Shown in pieces: positions 12,431 to 26,299 of a DNA stretch of 64,000 nucleotides (the stretch's first letter is position 1; every line of letters starts with the position of its first letter). Location of the stretch: positions 1,402,001-1,466,000 of the forward strand of contig CALNXK010000073.1 in NCBI GenBank assembly GCA_942486035.1, in the 5' to 3' direction. The DNA is from Porites lobata (taxonomy: Eukaryota > Cnidaria > Anthozoa > Scleractinia > Poritidae). The notes beneath the pieces are model-generated. The model ran no database searches and was not told the origin of the DNA. It saw nothing but the letters and a program-made list of their open reading frames with translations. The position numbers were made by a program, and so were the translations under genes.

Positions 12431-15400
12431 CAATTGTCTGCTGTTTGTACATGTTTGAAGCCATTAGGATAAAGAGAGCTTTCTTTCTTTCTTAAATTTT
12501 TTTCTCATCTTCTTTTTCAGAACAACACTGAGTAATTTCAGTTATCTCTGCCTCTTGACATTCCTGCCGTAGGGCACTAAAACTTCAAAAGTGTTAATAA
12601 TTGAGCCCCTTTCGTGAAATGAACTGCAAAACCACATGTAATAAAAATGTCATTCTTCTGAATACGGAAAACTATACTACCGAATGCAACATGGCACGCT
12701 TTCGTTAAAAACTGGGTAAGACTAATCAAGGGTCATTCAATATTTGCCACAAGTCGAGAATGTCCTTGACTTTTTCTGAGCTTCGTGTTTCGACTTGTTA
12801 TTCTTTTTCAGTACTAGGGTTTTGCACATTAGAAATTGCCAATATTATTTAAATTAAACCAAAACCGAAGATAGTACGGATATTAGCCGAAGCAAAGTCT
12901 GCAAAATCTCCGAAGAATCCAGCAAACATATTTGTCATTTCCAACTCTGTCGCGGCCCGATTATCTATCGAGCGTCACAGGATTTGTTTATTTGTTTGCG
13001 TATCTATTATCTCGATTATCCAATTTTAAGATAGTATCTCCTATAAGTATCTTCGATCCTTTAAACTTGAATTAAGCAAGCTCAGTTTGTTTATCGGAGA
13101 AGCAGCACTCCCCTGGAAAATCGCGCGGTATAGCTTTTGAACAATTCGATAGAGAGATAAAAGGAGATTTAAAAAGACTGAACGACCTGAACATTTCTAT
13201 GCCGGAACTGTTTGCCGACAAGCCAAATCACTAGCCTATAATATACCCATAACGCGAAGACATTTACAAGTCCGAGTAAATTAAGCGTGTTCACGCGATT
13301 TCAATGCATGTAATAAACGTTCTTTCGTAGAAGACTATTGTAACCTTAAATTCTTTCCTTTCATTGTCTTAAGTGTGTAAACGATGCACGCAAAGTCACA
13401 GCTTAGCTTTAAGTGTCACATGCATTTTTCTGGTTGATATGACTGCATTAAACACTTACCAATACGATATAAAAAATCCTTCTGTGCTTCAGGACAATTA
13501 TCAGCCCAGAATGTGAGCGCAGTATTGACCAAAGGACCTCGCTGCCGTGAAGCCAAAGAGTGACTGTCTGCGTAAAGGAATTGAATACCCTACTTATTAT
13601 ACAGCAGGAATTTAACGTCAATCTGTCAGCGTTCGAGTCTGCAGTCTGTTATAATTACAGAATTGTGGATATGTTTATATAATTATATCCTCTGGATTTC
13701 CTTTTCATACAGACACCCGCTTGTCCACATTTCCTCGGTATATTGCCTCTAAGCCGATGTAACAGACACCTGTCAATCAAATCGGGCTAAGCCAATCAAG
13801 TGTCGAAAAACAAAGTTAAACACGCTTGGGTGCCTGGCCTGAAGCGAAATGAAAAAAACAAGTTGTTTACGGTTTGGCTTCACTTCGCTGCTGAAAGCAT
13901 GCACTGTTCGCGGTCCAATAGTTGAAAAATGAGCACAGTCACCAAAAGATCTGGAGATTGTTGCAAAATTAGAAGCACCAAGTGATGGTGCCTCTCAAAA
14001 GCTCTCTTCATATACTTTACAGGATTTGGTAGTGGGTAAGAAGATCGAGTTTACTCAAGAGAACTGAAACGATGAATGGTCAACACTGTGAGAGGAAAAC
14101 AGATTTGCTAGGATAAAATTGACATTTGAACTTACCATGCTGTGAATTTCTAAAGACACGTAACAAACGACACTGCGTTTCCTTAGTTTGATAAATAGCA
14201 CAGCAGATCAAATATGACAAAGCTAAGAAATCTGTAACCGCAAACAGCTTGAATGTGCTCTTGAGAGAGAAACCCAAGGAGAAACGGATTTAAGAAAAAA
14301 GACCATACTCTTAAGTTAAGATCATTTAGGAAAGCTGCATCCTCTTTGCGACATTTCATTAGGCTGAAAATAAATCACTTTTGATTCAGTTTCTTTATAT
14401 TTCTTACTTTTAACAATTATTTCTCTAGAACGCACCGTTTTTATCAACTAGCACTGAAGTACTTGAGATCAGGCCGACGAAAGATGCACGCTGAAATAAT
14501 CATTCTGGTAAAAGCATTCCGGGATCGTAGTCTATCAAATTTACCTGCACATGGCCGGCAAACAATTTGGGACAAATGCCAGAGGTTGAAAATGCATGCC
14601 CTTCAATAAAATGAATGAAATATAATTTTAACCCCGTTGCGACTTGTATTGACAAACGTCTTAAACAAATTGGACTTGTTTGAGGGTAATCAAAATGGCA
14701 ATTTTGTTTAAAAAATCTTTTTTATTAATCAAATAAGTCCGACCTTATTTATCAACTCAAATGATACTAGCCGTGTTAGCTTTACCACAAGCTAATCCCA
14801 GCACGAAATCAATGCTGTTTTGCGCTCTACACTGTTCAGGCGCTGCTGTTCCGTCAATTGTCAGTGAATTGTGGTTTTCATTTTTTTACGATCCATAGGT
14901 TGCACCCCGGGAATGTGTGGCGCTGAGTAGCTTGATCTCACAGTAGCTAAACCGATATATAGAACACTATTGAATCAGAATCTAGTGGATTAACCAAGTA
15001 CCTGGAAGCCCAGGATTTCGACTCAATTAAACCTCCATAGTGCAAGAGCTTGTTGACCCTAAGCTGGAGGTGGTGGTCTCGTAAGAATTTAAACTTCGCT
15101 TTTGCTCATTGACTGAGTGGCCTGATCAGGAATGAACTAGCTTGCATTGCTGGCGTAGTTTTTGGGTGAGCTAAAACTGCCTGTTTGTTCGTGATGGTGT
15201 GGCCGCCATCTTTGATTTTCTTTCCGCGGAAGACTACGGAAAGAAGAAATCCTTCGGTTACGTGAGAAGAAGGACACAAGGAGAGTAGGGGAGAAATAAT
15301 TCTTCTTCCTCCCCCCTCCCCCTTTCCTCTCCTCATCCCCCCGACGTTTTTCAAAATTCAGCATTGCGGTTACGCATGCATTAACATTTCCGCTCTGTTT

Positions 15401-16393
15401 TGAGTTCTTTCGCTGTCTTGTTGATGTGTTGCAGAGCTAATTTAACACGTAGTACCATCTGCATTGCAGTATTCTGCTTGCAGAATTTAATACGTCTACA
15501 TATTGGGGCTTGATTAGGGCTATGTCACGAGGATATTGCTGTTTTAGGTCAACTCTGTGCTTAGGTTATTACTTGCATCCTTTACCCACACACAAAATTC
15601 TCCTGTGAGTTAAGAACAAGATATCAATCAAATTTCATCAGGTTGCACTAACCGGAATAATTTTTCTCAGTGATTTTTGCAGGCGTAGCATTAAAACTTC
15701 AAAACTTCAATACAAGTCCATCCTTACCATCCGTAACAGACGACAGGAAACAATTTTTAATATACCTATTGTAAATATAGTTTAAATAACAAAACGGAGC
15801 CATTTTTTTGTAATGCAATTGCTACGAAAAAACGTTTGTTGCCTTTTCTTGTTTTACTGAGCTCAGAATGTATCCAATCCTGACTCAGTGCTATCTAGTG
15901 TCCTTTTAGGGATTTTTACATATTTTGTACGTTCTTAGATGTGGTTTTTAATTTGTAAATCGTCTTGTCAGCGTCTTGTTTTGAATTCGTCAGTACAAAA
16001 ACCTCATTTTCATCAGTTTTCTCCATATAACTCTATACCTTTAAAGCTGAAACGGAAAGACTTTTCAAGTGGCTTTTATGCTACAAAAGTTTGGATGTCT
16101 AGAGATCATATCTCTTGGCATGTAGATTTACAATCTTGCACGGCACGTTCAAGTCTGCTTTGGCGCGAAGAAGCACTATGACGTTGGCTGAAAACAGTCT
16201 TTTTGTGAGCCCGCGGGAAAGAGCATACCTACCAAACCCATATACTTTCGGTTCTCGTTTTTAAATTGCGGCTTTTGAGATCGTGCTTCAATCTGTCGGG
16301 GTGTTTCAACATGAGGAACATAGAGAGGAAGACGAAGACGGTGGGCTGATAAGGGCCCATTGGAAAGATGATCCTCCTTCATTTAATAAAAAT
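12431..16393. other. Non-coding stretch, nothing recognised
   Basis: Frames at 15106-15364 on the minus strand are low-complexity (G-rich, poly-basic) and lie over a C/T-rich patch at 15300-15350. No supported gene was found. Confidence 0.4.
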
Positions 16394-16750
16394 TAGGGAC
16401 CTTACGAAACTACGACGGCGACGGCAACCGTGGAACGTCAAAAAAGCAATAACCAGCAAAAAGCAACTCTGCACGCTTTTCAGTAAATTTCTTTGCCCTG
16501 CCTGCTCAACCACGACCCGACCTGAATGACCAAATTTTAAGTTTATTTGAGAATGGGAACGGAAAGGCGATAAATTCTACCATTTCTGACTGACCTCGGG
16601 CGCGGTCCCTTCTCTTCAGTTCCAACCTAGTTTCGCTTCTTTTGAACTGGGCGACTTGGGACACTATCCTGAAAAAAAGTGAAAGGATGTGAAGTCTATT
16701 TTTCAGCGACGTTTTCATAGACGTCGCCGTGGTGCCTATGACGATTTGTT
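16394..16750. repeat. Probable decayed TIR element (AGGGACCTTACGAAACTACGA end)
   Basis: The left end AGGGACCTTACGAAACTACG, followed by GACGGCGACGGCAACC, is partly mirrored by GACGTCGCCGTGGTGCC near 16722-16738. The right terminal AGGTCCCT is not present, so the right boundary is uncertain. Confidence 0.35.
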
Positions 16751-16888
16751 CGTTCGGTCGATCGGTCATTGATGTTTATAGGCTCTCGCAACAGTAACAC
16801 TTTTTCTAGGCGAATTAGAGTTGCATGCCAAGTGAGTACAGTGTTATGTAATGGACTAGGCTTTCCGACTGCTAAAGTCGTTGTAACC

Positions 16889-16949
16889 TGCTGCGATCAG
16901 GCCTCGCCTCTCAAACACTAAAGGGAAGAAGAACCGTCTGATCGCAGCA
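16889..16949. repeat. Small inverted repeat TGCTGCGATCAG/CTGATCGCAGCA
   Basis: The 12-bp arms are perfect and separated by about 37 bp. Probably the remnant of a fold-back transposon. Confidence 0.45.
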
Positions 16950-18435
16950 AAAGGTAAAGCAAAAGTCAAATCATCAACAACGTCATTTATGCAAGGTAAT
17001 ACGTACCTTTAAATCTGGCAATAGCAACAAAAAGGTCCTTCTTTTTGTACAGCTAGAAATAAGATCTTTGCCAGAAGAGGAGTTCTCAAGATTAAGACAG
17101 CGGAGAAAGTGGTTTGTGCGTGTTGACAACTGAAGCTGGGAAATGGCTGCGATTCTAAACTAGTAATTACGTAATAACACGAACACTTTTGTGATTACTG
17201 GGCTTAGGAATCAATATTTCAAGATTAGCTTTGTTTTCTCTGAGTACCTCTCTACATAAGTACGCCCTTTGCTGAAAAATGAAGGTCGTTACTTTGAGGG
17301 TGTGTTCTTTTTTAACATATGAATAGGTCATAAATGTTGTTTACAAGTTATATTTTTCTTTACCGGTATACTAAAATTTAAATCAATAAAGAGAAAGACT
17401 GAGTGACACCAGCTGTTATGCCAATATATTTTGCAGAAATTTAAAGACAGGCGTTGTTTAATAGAGTGTCGTAAGTCGAAAATTAACTTAACCATGGAAA
17501 CCAGGAAGCCCATTTAGTCATTTTATCACAGAATAGAGCCATCCAATCCAATCGCTAAAATAAGGTATGGTGCCAAACGCATGTGCTGTCGCCTTCGAAT
17601 GCACGAGAACGCGGCGTGCCATTCAGCCACGATTGGATTAAAGTTGCTTAAGGGACGGGATCAGACCGTGCAGCCATCCAAAAAGTGCAACAGTGCAAGA
17701 CTAAGTTAATCACGATACTAATTTCCACACTCAATTGAAAATACACCGCATGAGGTCGTTGCCAGCTTGCGGTTTCTACATGGCTAGATCTTACAAACAA
17801 CATACTTGAGCCACTTAAGAATTCGAAGAAACCGCCTGGAATTTTCTTTCTCCTAAGGCAATTTTTGCTCAATTTAGCGTGCAGTAGTACGTTTCCGCTA
17901 CCCCCCACTGTCATATTATCATTTTATGTTAAATCTCAGTTAGTTGCCTGCCAAGGCTATCTATATTTAGACGAAATTAGATTTAAATAACAAAAACCTA
18001 GCCGATAATTTCGTTATGGTATCACGGCCGATTAAATTTGTCTATTAAAAAGCGCCTCAAAAAAAAATGAAAAGTTAAACCCACTGGTTGCAAAATAAAT
18101 TCAATTAAAAAGGGCAGTGTCTCTAAGATTTAATACCACTAATCAAACAATCGAATCTGTGCAGAAATCCAAAACTGTTCGTAATTTTTTCTTTCATAAA
18201 AGTTACTATGCTCGGAAAAACGTTCTGGGATAAGATTATTACTAGATCTGGGGAATGTTCTCAACCAGGGTTCTCAATAATGGCAGTGTAAGATGATCAT
18301 GAAAGCTGTAGACTTTCTCACGTTGTCCTAGGAATTGATTTGTGCTGTCGCCAGTTTCTCGTGGTGTTCTCGCAAAACTTTCAGAACTATTCGTAGTGAT
18401 AGGTAATAGGTAATGATAGGTAATTCGGTAATGAT
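16950..18435. other. Non-coding stretch, nothing recognised
   Basis: No supported exon or element. ATCCAATC/GATTGGAT at about 17539-17637 is too short to call an element. Confidence 0.4.
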
Positions 18436-18615
18436 AGGTGACCTTTTTAGGGTAAAAATCTGTTTAAAATGGGGAATTATACCATTTTTTAGATGTTCGA
18501 AAATCCTAGGAGAGACAGGCAAGCAAGAAATTTAACAACAAATGTTCCGAAAATTCTAGATCTCAAATCGTCTTCCGAACAGATATTTTCCTAAAATTGA
18601 CGTTGGGTGCCCCTG
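18436..18615. mobile_element. Truncated CAGGGGCACCC-family MITE
   Basis: This matches 1126-1307 nearly base for base, including GTGACCTTTTTAGGGTAAAA and the terminal TTGGGTGCCCCTG, but the left half is missing. A tract of GGTAATGATAGGTAAT repeats (18398-18435) abuts the breakpoint. Confidence 0.7.
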
Positions 18616-18629
18616 AGTTTGACACGTTA

Positions 18630-18783
18630 TAGTCGAAGCTTGCTTTACGGACACTCTCTTAATACGGACAATTTTCTTTGTTTTTGGAGAAAGAAAGCCT
18701 GGCATATTTTCTCTAAATTTAACCCGCTTAATACCTACACTTTCTATGGCCTCCTTAGTGTCCATGTTAACGGCGTTTGACTG
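18630..18783. mobile_element. TA-flanked MITE (pogo/Tigger-like)
   Basis: The left end is TAGTCGAAGC and the right end GCGTTTGACTG, approximating an inverted CAGTC(G/A)AA terminus. TA dinucleotides flank both sides (18628-18629 and 18784-18785). The interior has TTACGGACACTCTCTTAATA. The minus-strand frame across it (18556-18915) is not a gene. Confidence 0.55.
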
Positions 18784-19361
18784 TACTATCTGTTTGGGCG
18801 TTTGGCCTTCAGTCCAATTCCCCTGATCAGTTTTCGGCAAAGAAGACGCGATAATTTCTAAAGACTCTCCGTTGAATTGGGTTGGGATCAATTCTCCATA
18901 TTCAGTGCATCGCACAGAAATCCCTGGACAAAATTACTCGACACTTCTGCATTTGACCTCGGAGGCAACTCAGTCCCATATTGAGTAAATTGCTATGCCG
19001 TCTTCAGTTTAACACCAGGAACGTTAGGTTAAGTGATAAAATTAAAGGGAAGACATGAAGTACCATTTATCTAATTTTCTCCTTAAGAATTGAAACCTTC
19101 TCTTCAAATTCAGGCCGAGGTGGAAAAAATTTGATATAGACTAGGACAAAAGAGATAAATTGAAACAGCTTTGAAATGATATAAAAGAACAGCGAAAGTT
19201 GACGTTTTCGGACGTTGTTATCGTGGTGTCTTCAAACTCCCTTCGCACTGCACCCCGCCCGAGGCTATGTGGTCTTAAATATATTGAACGATCACACTTC
19301 GCCGAGAATAAAACCAAGCCATAGCAATTAAGCCATTACATTCGTACACGATGTGAAAATT

Positions 19362-19628
19362 CAGGCGCGGATCTAGAATAAATACTGACCGAATGCCTAT
19401 TATAGGGAGGTCTGGGGGAATGCTCCCCCGGGTAATGTTTTGGATTTTAACACCCCAAAGTCCCCTTTCCTGGGTTTCTGAGCCATTCAGACAGGATATT
19501 TACTGACTCTCCAAACCATTTTCCAGATTTCAACTTGGAAGGTTTAAAGTTTTTACTAAAAATATATCTATTATGAAATATCTGACCGATTTCCGTAAAA
19601 CGGTGGATCCGATATGGATCCGCGCCCG
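19362..19628. mobile_element. hAT-like MITE, CAGGCGCGGATC ends
   Basis: CAGGCGCGGATC at the left is mirrored by GGATCCGCGCCCG at the right. The interior includes GGTCTGGGGGAATGCTCCCC and is non-coding. A clear target duplication was not identified. Confidence 0.6.
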
Positions 19629-22499
19629 AAATTTTATCTTAACCTCCCGAAACCTCTTGGGTGGCATGACACTATTGAATGAAAGTTTTTTTCGTGAATT
19701 TTGCATTTCTGGCCCTTTAGCTGTAAAAGTAGATGCCTCTACTTTTTAAGGCGAAAACGTTAATTACATTAAAAAGTTTTATTCTCAAAGTTTTATTTTC
19801 CGAGTTCACTGAAAAGCCTCTATTTCATTTCGTATTCATTCAACCGTTAACATGATTTGGCAATTAAATGCTCTTTTAAAACCCTTTTCGCTGGCAAGAT
19901 AGTTCTGGCATATTGCGAACACCCAGGTAGAAATGTTTGTTCATAAAAAACTACAGGATTCATCTTGAGCAGATCTCAAGACGTTGTTTTCGCAACATGA
20001 AATGAAACGTCCATTCACTAACTTCTCGTACGAGGTTCTTATTAGTAAAGTGACTGTACGTGTTGTTTAGTTTGTTGCCCACGGAGCTCGGGTCTATTTC
20101 ATTTATGTTTATCAGTTTCCACAAAGAAAAGTAAAAAATACAAACAAATATAAATAAACATTTAACATAACTAAATCTAGAAATTGTCGGTTTTCAAGAA
20201 TATTTCTATATAACATAAATAATGTCTCAACAGCTGAATCTTCGGTCTATCAGATATGAAAAGTGTAAGAAGTGTAAAATACAAGAAAATCACCTACAGT
20301 ACATGTGCAACAATGGATAGAAGAATGATGTGACTGACGAACGAAAGCGGAGGTCTCTAGGTTTTAAGTAAGAAACGAATCCTAAATGAAAGCTACTAAC
20401 TCAACCTGCACTAAACGATACTTTTCAGGCTGTCTGAGAAGTCAGCTTTTTAACTCTGTTGTCAATCTATAAAATCCTTATAACAAGTGAATTCAATTAA
20501 AGCTAGTGAACAGTACACTACTCTGGAGTGTTTTTGGGAAAGAAATTCGGAAACGAGATAGAATATCTTCTTCCCGGATCCAACCCGGTCGAACCAACAT
20601 CATGTTCAAACCGTTTTTAAAATAGTTGTCCTGTAAGCTTACTTGCAAAAGCCTTTCAGTTTTAAATTAAGGAGAAAAAAAAAATAAAATCGTTTCCCTA
20701 CCTTCTAACACTCGAAAGGCTAAAGGCCAAGTTACGTCGCCGTGCACAAGATATATTTGCTTGCAAGCAGTGGTGGTACGACCTTCACAACTCTCTGTGA
20801 CTGTAATGACTCGGTTTTGTGAACTTTGGGCAGTTTTATATTGTCTTTGTCCAATCAAAATAATTTAGCCTCGAGCCAAGTGCATGAGATTAACATGTAA
20901 TTAGGCTTAATTATGTCAGAGAAGAAATCTCAACCTCGCCCACACGTACAACAATTTCTCACCCATCGTGGAATATTGTGTAACAAACGTTTTTATTTCT
21001 GCAAACAAATCATACCACGAGTTATATTGCCTTGCTTTGCACCAATATCGATACACGAAATATTAACTTAGTTTTTATATTTGCAAGAACGAAAAAAAAA
21101 ATCTATATCTACAGTTTTCCACAATATTCTTCTGCCCTTGGACAAAACTTCCTCATGATGTCATTCAAAAGATTCTTTTGGGCTGTACTTTCCTTCAAAA
21201 AAATTTTAAAATTTCTCAATTTCTATGAAAACACTTAAAAGGTTAGGGCTTATAAGAATTTTCATACTGAGTAACACTTGGCTTAAAATTCCAAACTGAA
21301 AAGCTAAATTACTTAGTCGTAATTCTTGAGTATATTTATAGTATCAAGTACTACAGAATCACCTTAATACAGGAGTTCTTTTCCAAATCAATTTGAACTT
21401 AACAGCGAATTCAGTTACAGATTAAATGTTATGTTATACTGACTTCCGGGTTATTTCTGTCATGACCTTTTAGATTTCCTATTGCGATAAACAGGGAAGA
21501 CCTATTGAAACTTTTGGCTCGCGATCGCAACACAGCTGGCTATTCTTGGTTGGGCCAATACTGATTTGAGTAAGCATTGTTGGGCCTCATTACAAGTTCC
21601 TTTTACCTATGTCGGAAATTTCGCGAGTGACATTTTCACAAACTCCACGTTCTCGGGCGCACAGTTAATCACGGTGAATTAAAAAAAAAGAGTCTACTAA
21701 AAATACTAACATACGAGAATCTCACAACTCGCATTATAAAAATAATGAATATTTATGTATTGAGTGATATTTCTAAATAAAAATAGCCCGACGTGGTATG
21801 ATATTATCAGTGTTATTCGGCGTACAATTCAACGAAGCCAAACATCATAGTTTGTGGGTGTTCAAGAAGAGGCTTCACTGCTCATTAAACGATATTCAAT
21901 GATGTTGTATACAGGAAACAAATAGCTTAGCTACAATAGAGAAGATTACAGCGTGGCGCCCTTTCTATATATGTCTCAGTTTTCTATGCGTGTGAGAGTA
22001 CAAACTCGACAAATTTTTCAAAAATTTGGAAAATATTGAATCTGTGCTAGAGCACCCCGCAAAAATGTGTTGCACAATGGCTTTCACTTGAATGGTCATA
22101 CTTAAAGTTTTTGTCCATGTATCAAATAAAAAGCAAGTAGAAACAGAGGCAATCTTATGCAATCTAACCAATATCATGTATCACAAACTAAGGTGTATTT
22201 GGCAGACCCCTAGCTTAATTTCAAAAACCCCAATTTGCGATTTCAATCTGCTCAAAAGCCAGAGATGTGGTCTTGTTCAACAGGGTGAATAGAACCACAG
22301 GAACTAACCTACTAATAAACAGTTTTCTGGAGGGTCACACTCAATGAGTTCACACACAAACACAAAAGACAGATCTACTTTTAATAGCATGATAAACAAC
22401 TTAACAGGAAAGACCTCTGCTTCACCAAAGTTTCAATTTTTCTTTCGTTCGGATCGCATTTTAGGTTTCGTCGATCTAGCGCTGAAACCACTTTTACAA
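19629..22499. other. Non-coding stretch, nothing recognised
   Basis: Only short domainless frames were found. Sequence around 22072-22120 (CTTGAATGGTCATACTTAAA) resembles the tandem array that starts further on, so the array may once have extended leftward. Confidence 0.4.
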
Positions 22500-23090
22500 C
22501 ATAAGCATTACTAAAGAAAATTTCGTCCATAGACTCAAAAGTTCAGCAACCACCTCAACTTGTACAACATAACAAACAGTACCACCGAAAAGTAATACAT
22601 GCATGCACAGTAGCTTGCATTTGAATGTTCACACTTAAGGATTTCATCCCCAGACTCAAAAGTTACACCCACTTGTACAGAATAATATATACAGTGCCCG
22701 ACAGGAAAGTACCGCTCAGCAGCTCTCATTTGAATTGTCACACTTTAGGATTTTATTTACAGACTCAAGACCCAGCTGTACCAGCACCATAATAAACAAA
22801 ACAATAGGAGAGAGCTGCCAAGAAACGTTCCTTTGAAAGCCCGTTTTCGGTAATTTCACTCACAGACTACAATTTCCGAATCCGCACAGGGTATATGTAA
22901 TAAAAAGTACTGCATGCAGCTCCATGGCTTTCGTTTGAATTAGACAGCCAGGCCTGGAAGCCACCTTATACAGCATGCCAAACCGAAATGTTGCTTGATG
23001 ATAACTTCGTAAATTCAATGTAAAGTTGTCACACCCTAAGATTTCACCCACAGACTCCCGATCCAGCCAAATCATGAACAACAACGATTA
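22500..23090. repeat. Degenerate tandem array, unit about 105-120 bp
   Basis: The phrase (A)CAGACTCAA/C recurs with its G at 22532, 22653, 22762, 22865 and 23053. Each copy is preceded by TTGAATG/TTGTCACACTTAAGGATTTCA-like sequence and followed by a TTGTACA/CTGTACC block. Spacings are 121, 109, 103 and 188 bp, so one unit may have lost its anchor. The minus-strand frames across it are short and repetitive (LKCEHSNASY-like) and are not called as genes. Confidence 0.65.
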
Positions 23091-26000
23091 TCGGCATCAG
23101 CTCAGATAAAGACCAAGAGTTAGTCTTTGTTATCAAGATTATTAACTTTCTAATGATTTATAAAGCAAACTTTATTGATTTCATTGTTCAGTTGTGGTTA
23201 CCAATGGACAGTAATCAAAGAAAGAGGATATATCGGCAATTCTTTAATTTCAACCAAGACGCAACATCTTTTTTCCGGCATTTTTTATTAGTGATTGTCC
23301 GAAAATAATAACAACGCTGCAATATATTTTATTCACTTCTGGTAATCCAGTTCTTCGTAAAAAATAAACCCCCGTTGATGGTACGTTCGTTTAGCGTTCT
23401 ACCAACTTTTATTCCACATCTGTAACAAGTTACCCCTCAAACTGCTCGCTTTCTTGACGCTCTCTCCCAATGTGCATGTACTCAGCAAGCGAAGCAGTGT
23501 ATCCTCGCGTTTATAGCTGGAATTTTACCCAAGCCAAAAGGTTGGAATAAACGTGCCTAACAAAACCAGCCCCAAATTGGATCGCGTAACCTGGTGGCTT
23601 TTCCACCGAAAGACAGACAATCATTTGTCTGATGCCTTGAGGTTATCGACGATCACAAAGAACTCCGCTCTCATAGGTGAAGTTATGAGCCAAGGACATT
23701 TATTGTAGTTTTAATTTTGAGTCTAGCCGAAAAGCGAACTGATCATTCAACTGTAGCCTCTTTGGCCACAGTCATTTTTAAAAGATTTTACAAGATATGT
23801 TTCGTGAAAGCTTTTCTTTTCTCCTCGGTGTGGGTGTTAATCATGGTTTGCCGAGGTCCTGCATGCTCGGGAACTTAAACCGCAACGTAAAGTGATTAAA
23901 GACTTTTGGGCAAACGACAAAAGGAACCGATATATAGCTTAAGCCAATCGCATTATGCTCTGACGGTTCAGGACTGTTTTGCCAGAAATATCGCCTGTTT
24001 ATTAACGAATTCGTTCGCTGCTTCCGGAATTTTCGACGCATCCCGATTGTAACTAACTATAGAATTGACAGCGACCGATCATTGTAAGAAAATTGATGTT
24101 TTAATTAATTTTGCCACATTAAAGTGAACCTAATATATTCATTCTGCCTGTTTATGGTTGTTGTAAGTCTTTAAGATCTCAATTTTTAACTTATAAACAA
24201 CACTATATTTACGTTTCCCTCAAAGGCAGAAGCTATAGCGCCATGCTTCGACATCAACATCTTTGCGTCCCGATTTAAAGTGTTTTAAAGACCCCCTGCC
24301 CTTCAGCGAATTAGTAGTTCCTTTGTATAGCAGAACCTTCTGCTCTCAGCCTAAGTCAATTTTTCAGTTTCAAGTTTTGCTTTCATAGCGCAAAATGGTG
24401 TTTGAAAATTGTGTCAAAATGCTGGAAAACGGTCAAACCACGGCACTGAAATGCAGAATTTTGCTTATGTACTAGATAACCATTATTTTAGCAAGATTAT
24501 TGGCTCTGTTCACCCTCTCATTAACTAGGCTGGAACAGCGAAAAATTTTAAAGCATTTTAGTTTTTTACTTAACTATCCAATAACCGAGATCTCCAACAC
24601 CTACCTCGGGATTGTATCTTGCTTCGGAAAGATGAAAAAACGGAGCTGCCTTGAAAAGGAAGAGGAGTGCTTTCGTACACACTTGTCAGCGTTCGCAACA
24701 GCGTGTTGTTTGTGCGACTTAAAAGCTATGAAGCGCATAAATAGATGCAATCAGTTGTATATAAAGAATCTGTATCTTTTCAATCTCTCATATCATTTTG
24801 CGGGTTTAATTAGCCGTTGACATGTTATCTATGCATTTATCTAAAGAGACAAACAACATTTTGCTAATCCGAAAACTATCCGTTGCCTTATTTATCCACA
24901 AAATCTTAATTGTTTTATAAAGGGTGTAAGGTTATTCCGCGTTGATTGCAGGCTTGAAAGTTATGCGACCATTGCATTACTCCAGAAAGAAAAAATAGGA
25001 GAAATATCTAATAATATCCTTAACTTTAATTTGTTTTCTTAAAAGAGAAAGACTATTCTAGTAAACTACAACAGAAAAACCTCGTTTTAAACGATCACGT
25101 TATTGAATTTAATTCACAGAAGTTATGTTGGAATTATAACAAGGCACGGCCCAAGGCGAACTTACAATGCAATGGAGCCGAACGCCACTGAGATAGATCA
25201 ATTTGATTTCGTGGCCTTTGCATAATCATCCCTGATTAGAAATTTTTTATTTGTCGGAGGGGAAGGGGACAAATCCACTCAATTACTCACGAGCACTTTT
25301 TCGTAAGATTAAAGCCTTTTTTATTCACTCAACGTTTTTGGGCTTTCAAATTGCAAAGTTTTGCTCAGCAAAACACCTGTGTTATTTTTATCAGTAAAGT
25401 TCAAGTTTTCAATCGAAGATAATTAAGACGGCTTATCGTTCCCAAAATTTTTTCAACTACTTTTAAGTTTAATGACATTCCTGGTAATTAGTAAGTTAGC
25501 GACAAGAGAAGCCCTTTTTAGAATAGCTGGGTGGAAAGCAATTAAGGAAAAAATTTCAGTCATTCGCTTCTATTTGGAAAAACAGACCAAAGATTTGAGG
25601 GGCTATTTTTGAAAGGTTGTAGACTATCTACGAGGAATCGAAAGGGCAATGTCAAGAATTCTTCAAATTCGGCATTGCACACAGAGCCTTCAGGTTCTGG
25701 GATATGATGTACCATTAGGAAATTAGTTTTCTTGATTTTGCCATTTTTGTCAATCTTGTCGGGTTAATAATTTGTATTGAGTGGTTCTGGTATAAATGAT
25801 GATGAAAGAGGCATATGAAAACATACTCCATGTTTTTCAAGCGACGTTTCCGGCCGGAAAAGAATTGTTTCAGTATAACCGATCCCAAATCGCCGTTTAA
25901 ATGTTTAGTAATAGTTTGCCTCTTTCAGGTTTCAAGTTGAATTGATATGCATTTCCTCATTGTCGCGACAATCAATTCACAAAGTCATTTACCGGTTAAA

Positions 26001-26299
26001 AATTTGGCACCTTTAAGTTTCAGTTTCTTTGAAGTTAATCGATCATCGGGTTTATCGCAGAGGAGTGAGTGTAACCATTGTAAAACATATATCTGTGTTA
26101 ACCTATCAGAAGAGGCTCTGCACGACTCGCAGGGTCTTCAAAGGAACCTGCAATGACGTCCCCTTCACTAACGGCAAGTTGACTATGAATAGTTCGAAAA
26201 AAAGACAAAAGATTCCACTTTTCCATTTTGAAGTGTAGAGGATAAAAACATGACGATACGAAAATTGCCTATTTCCCTTTCTGATTTAATTTAATTTTC
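23091..26299. other. Non-coding stretch, nothing recognised
   Basis: The ~106-codon frame at 24500-24820 begins at TTG and shows no domain. No splice-consistent exon chain or clear transposon ends were found. Confidence 0.35.

Noticed and set aside
18556..18915. 119-codon minus-strand frame
   Set aside because: It runs across two MITEs (18436-18615 and 18630-18783) and has no family resemblance.
24500..24820. 106-codon plus-strand frame
   Set aside because: Begins at TTG, no domain, no splice context.
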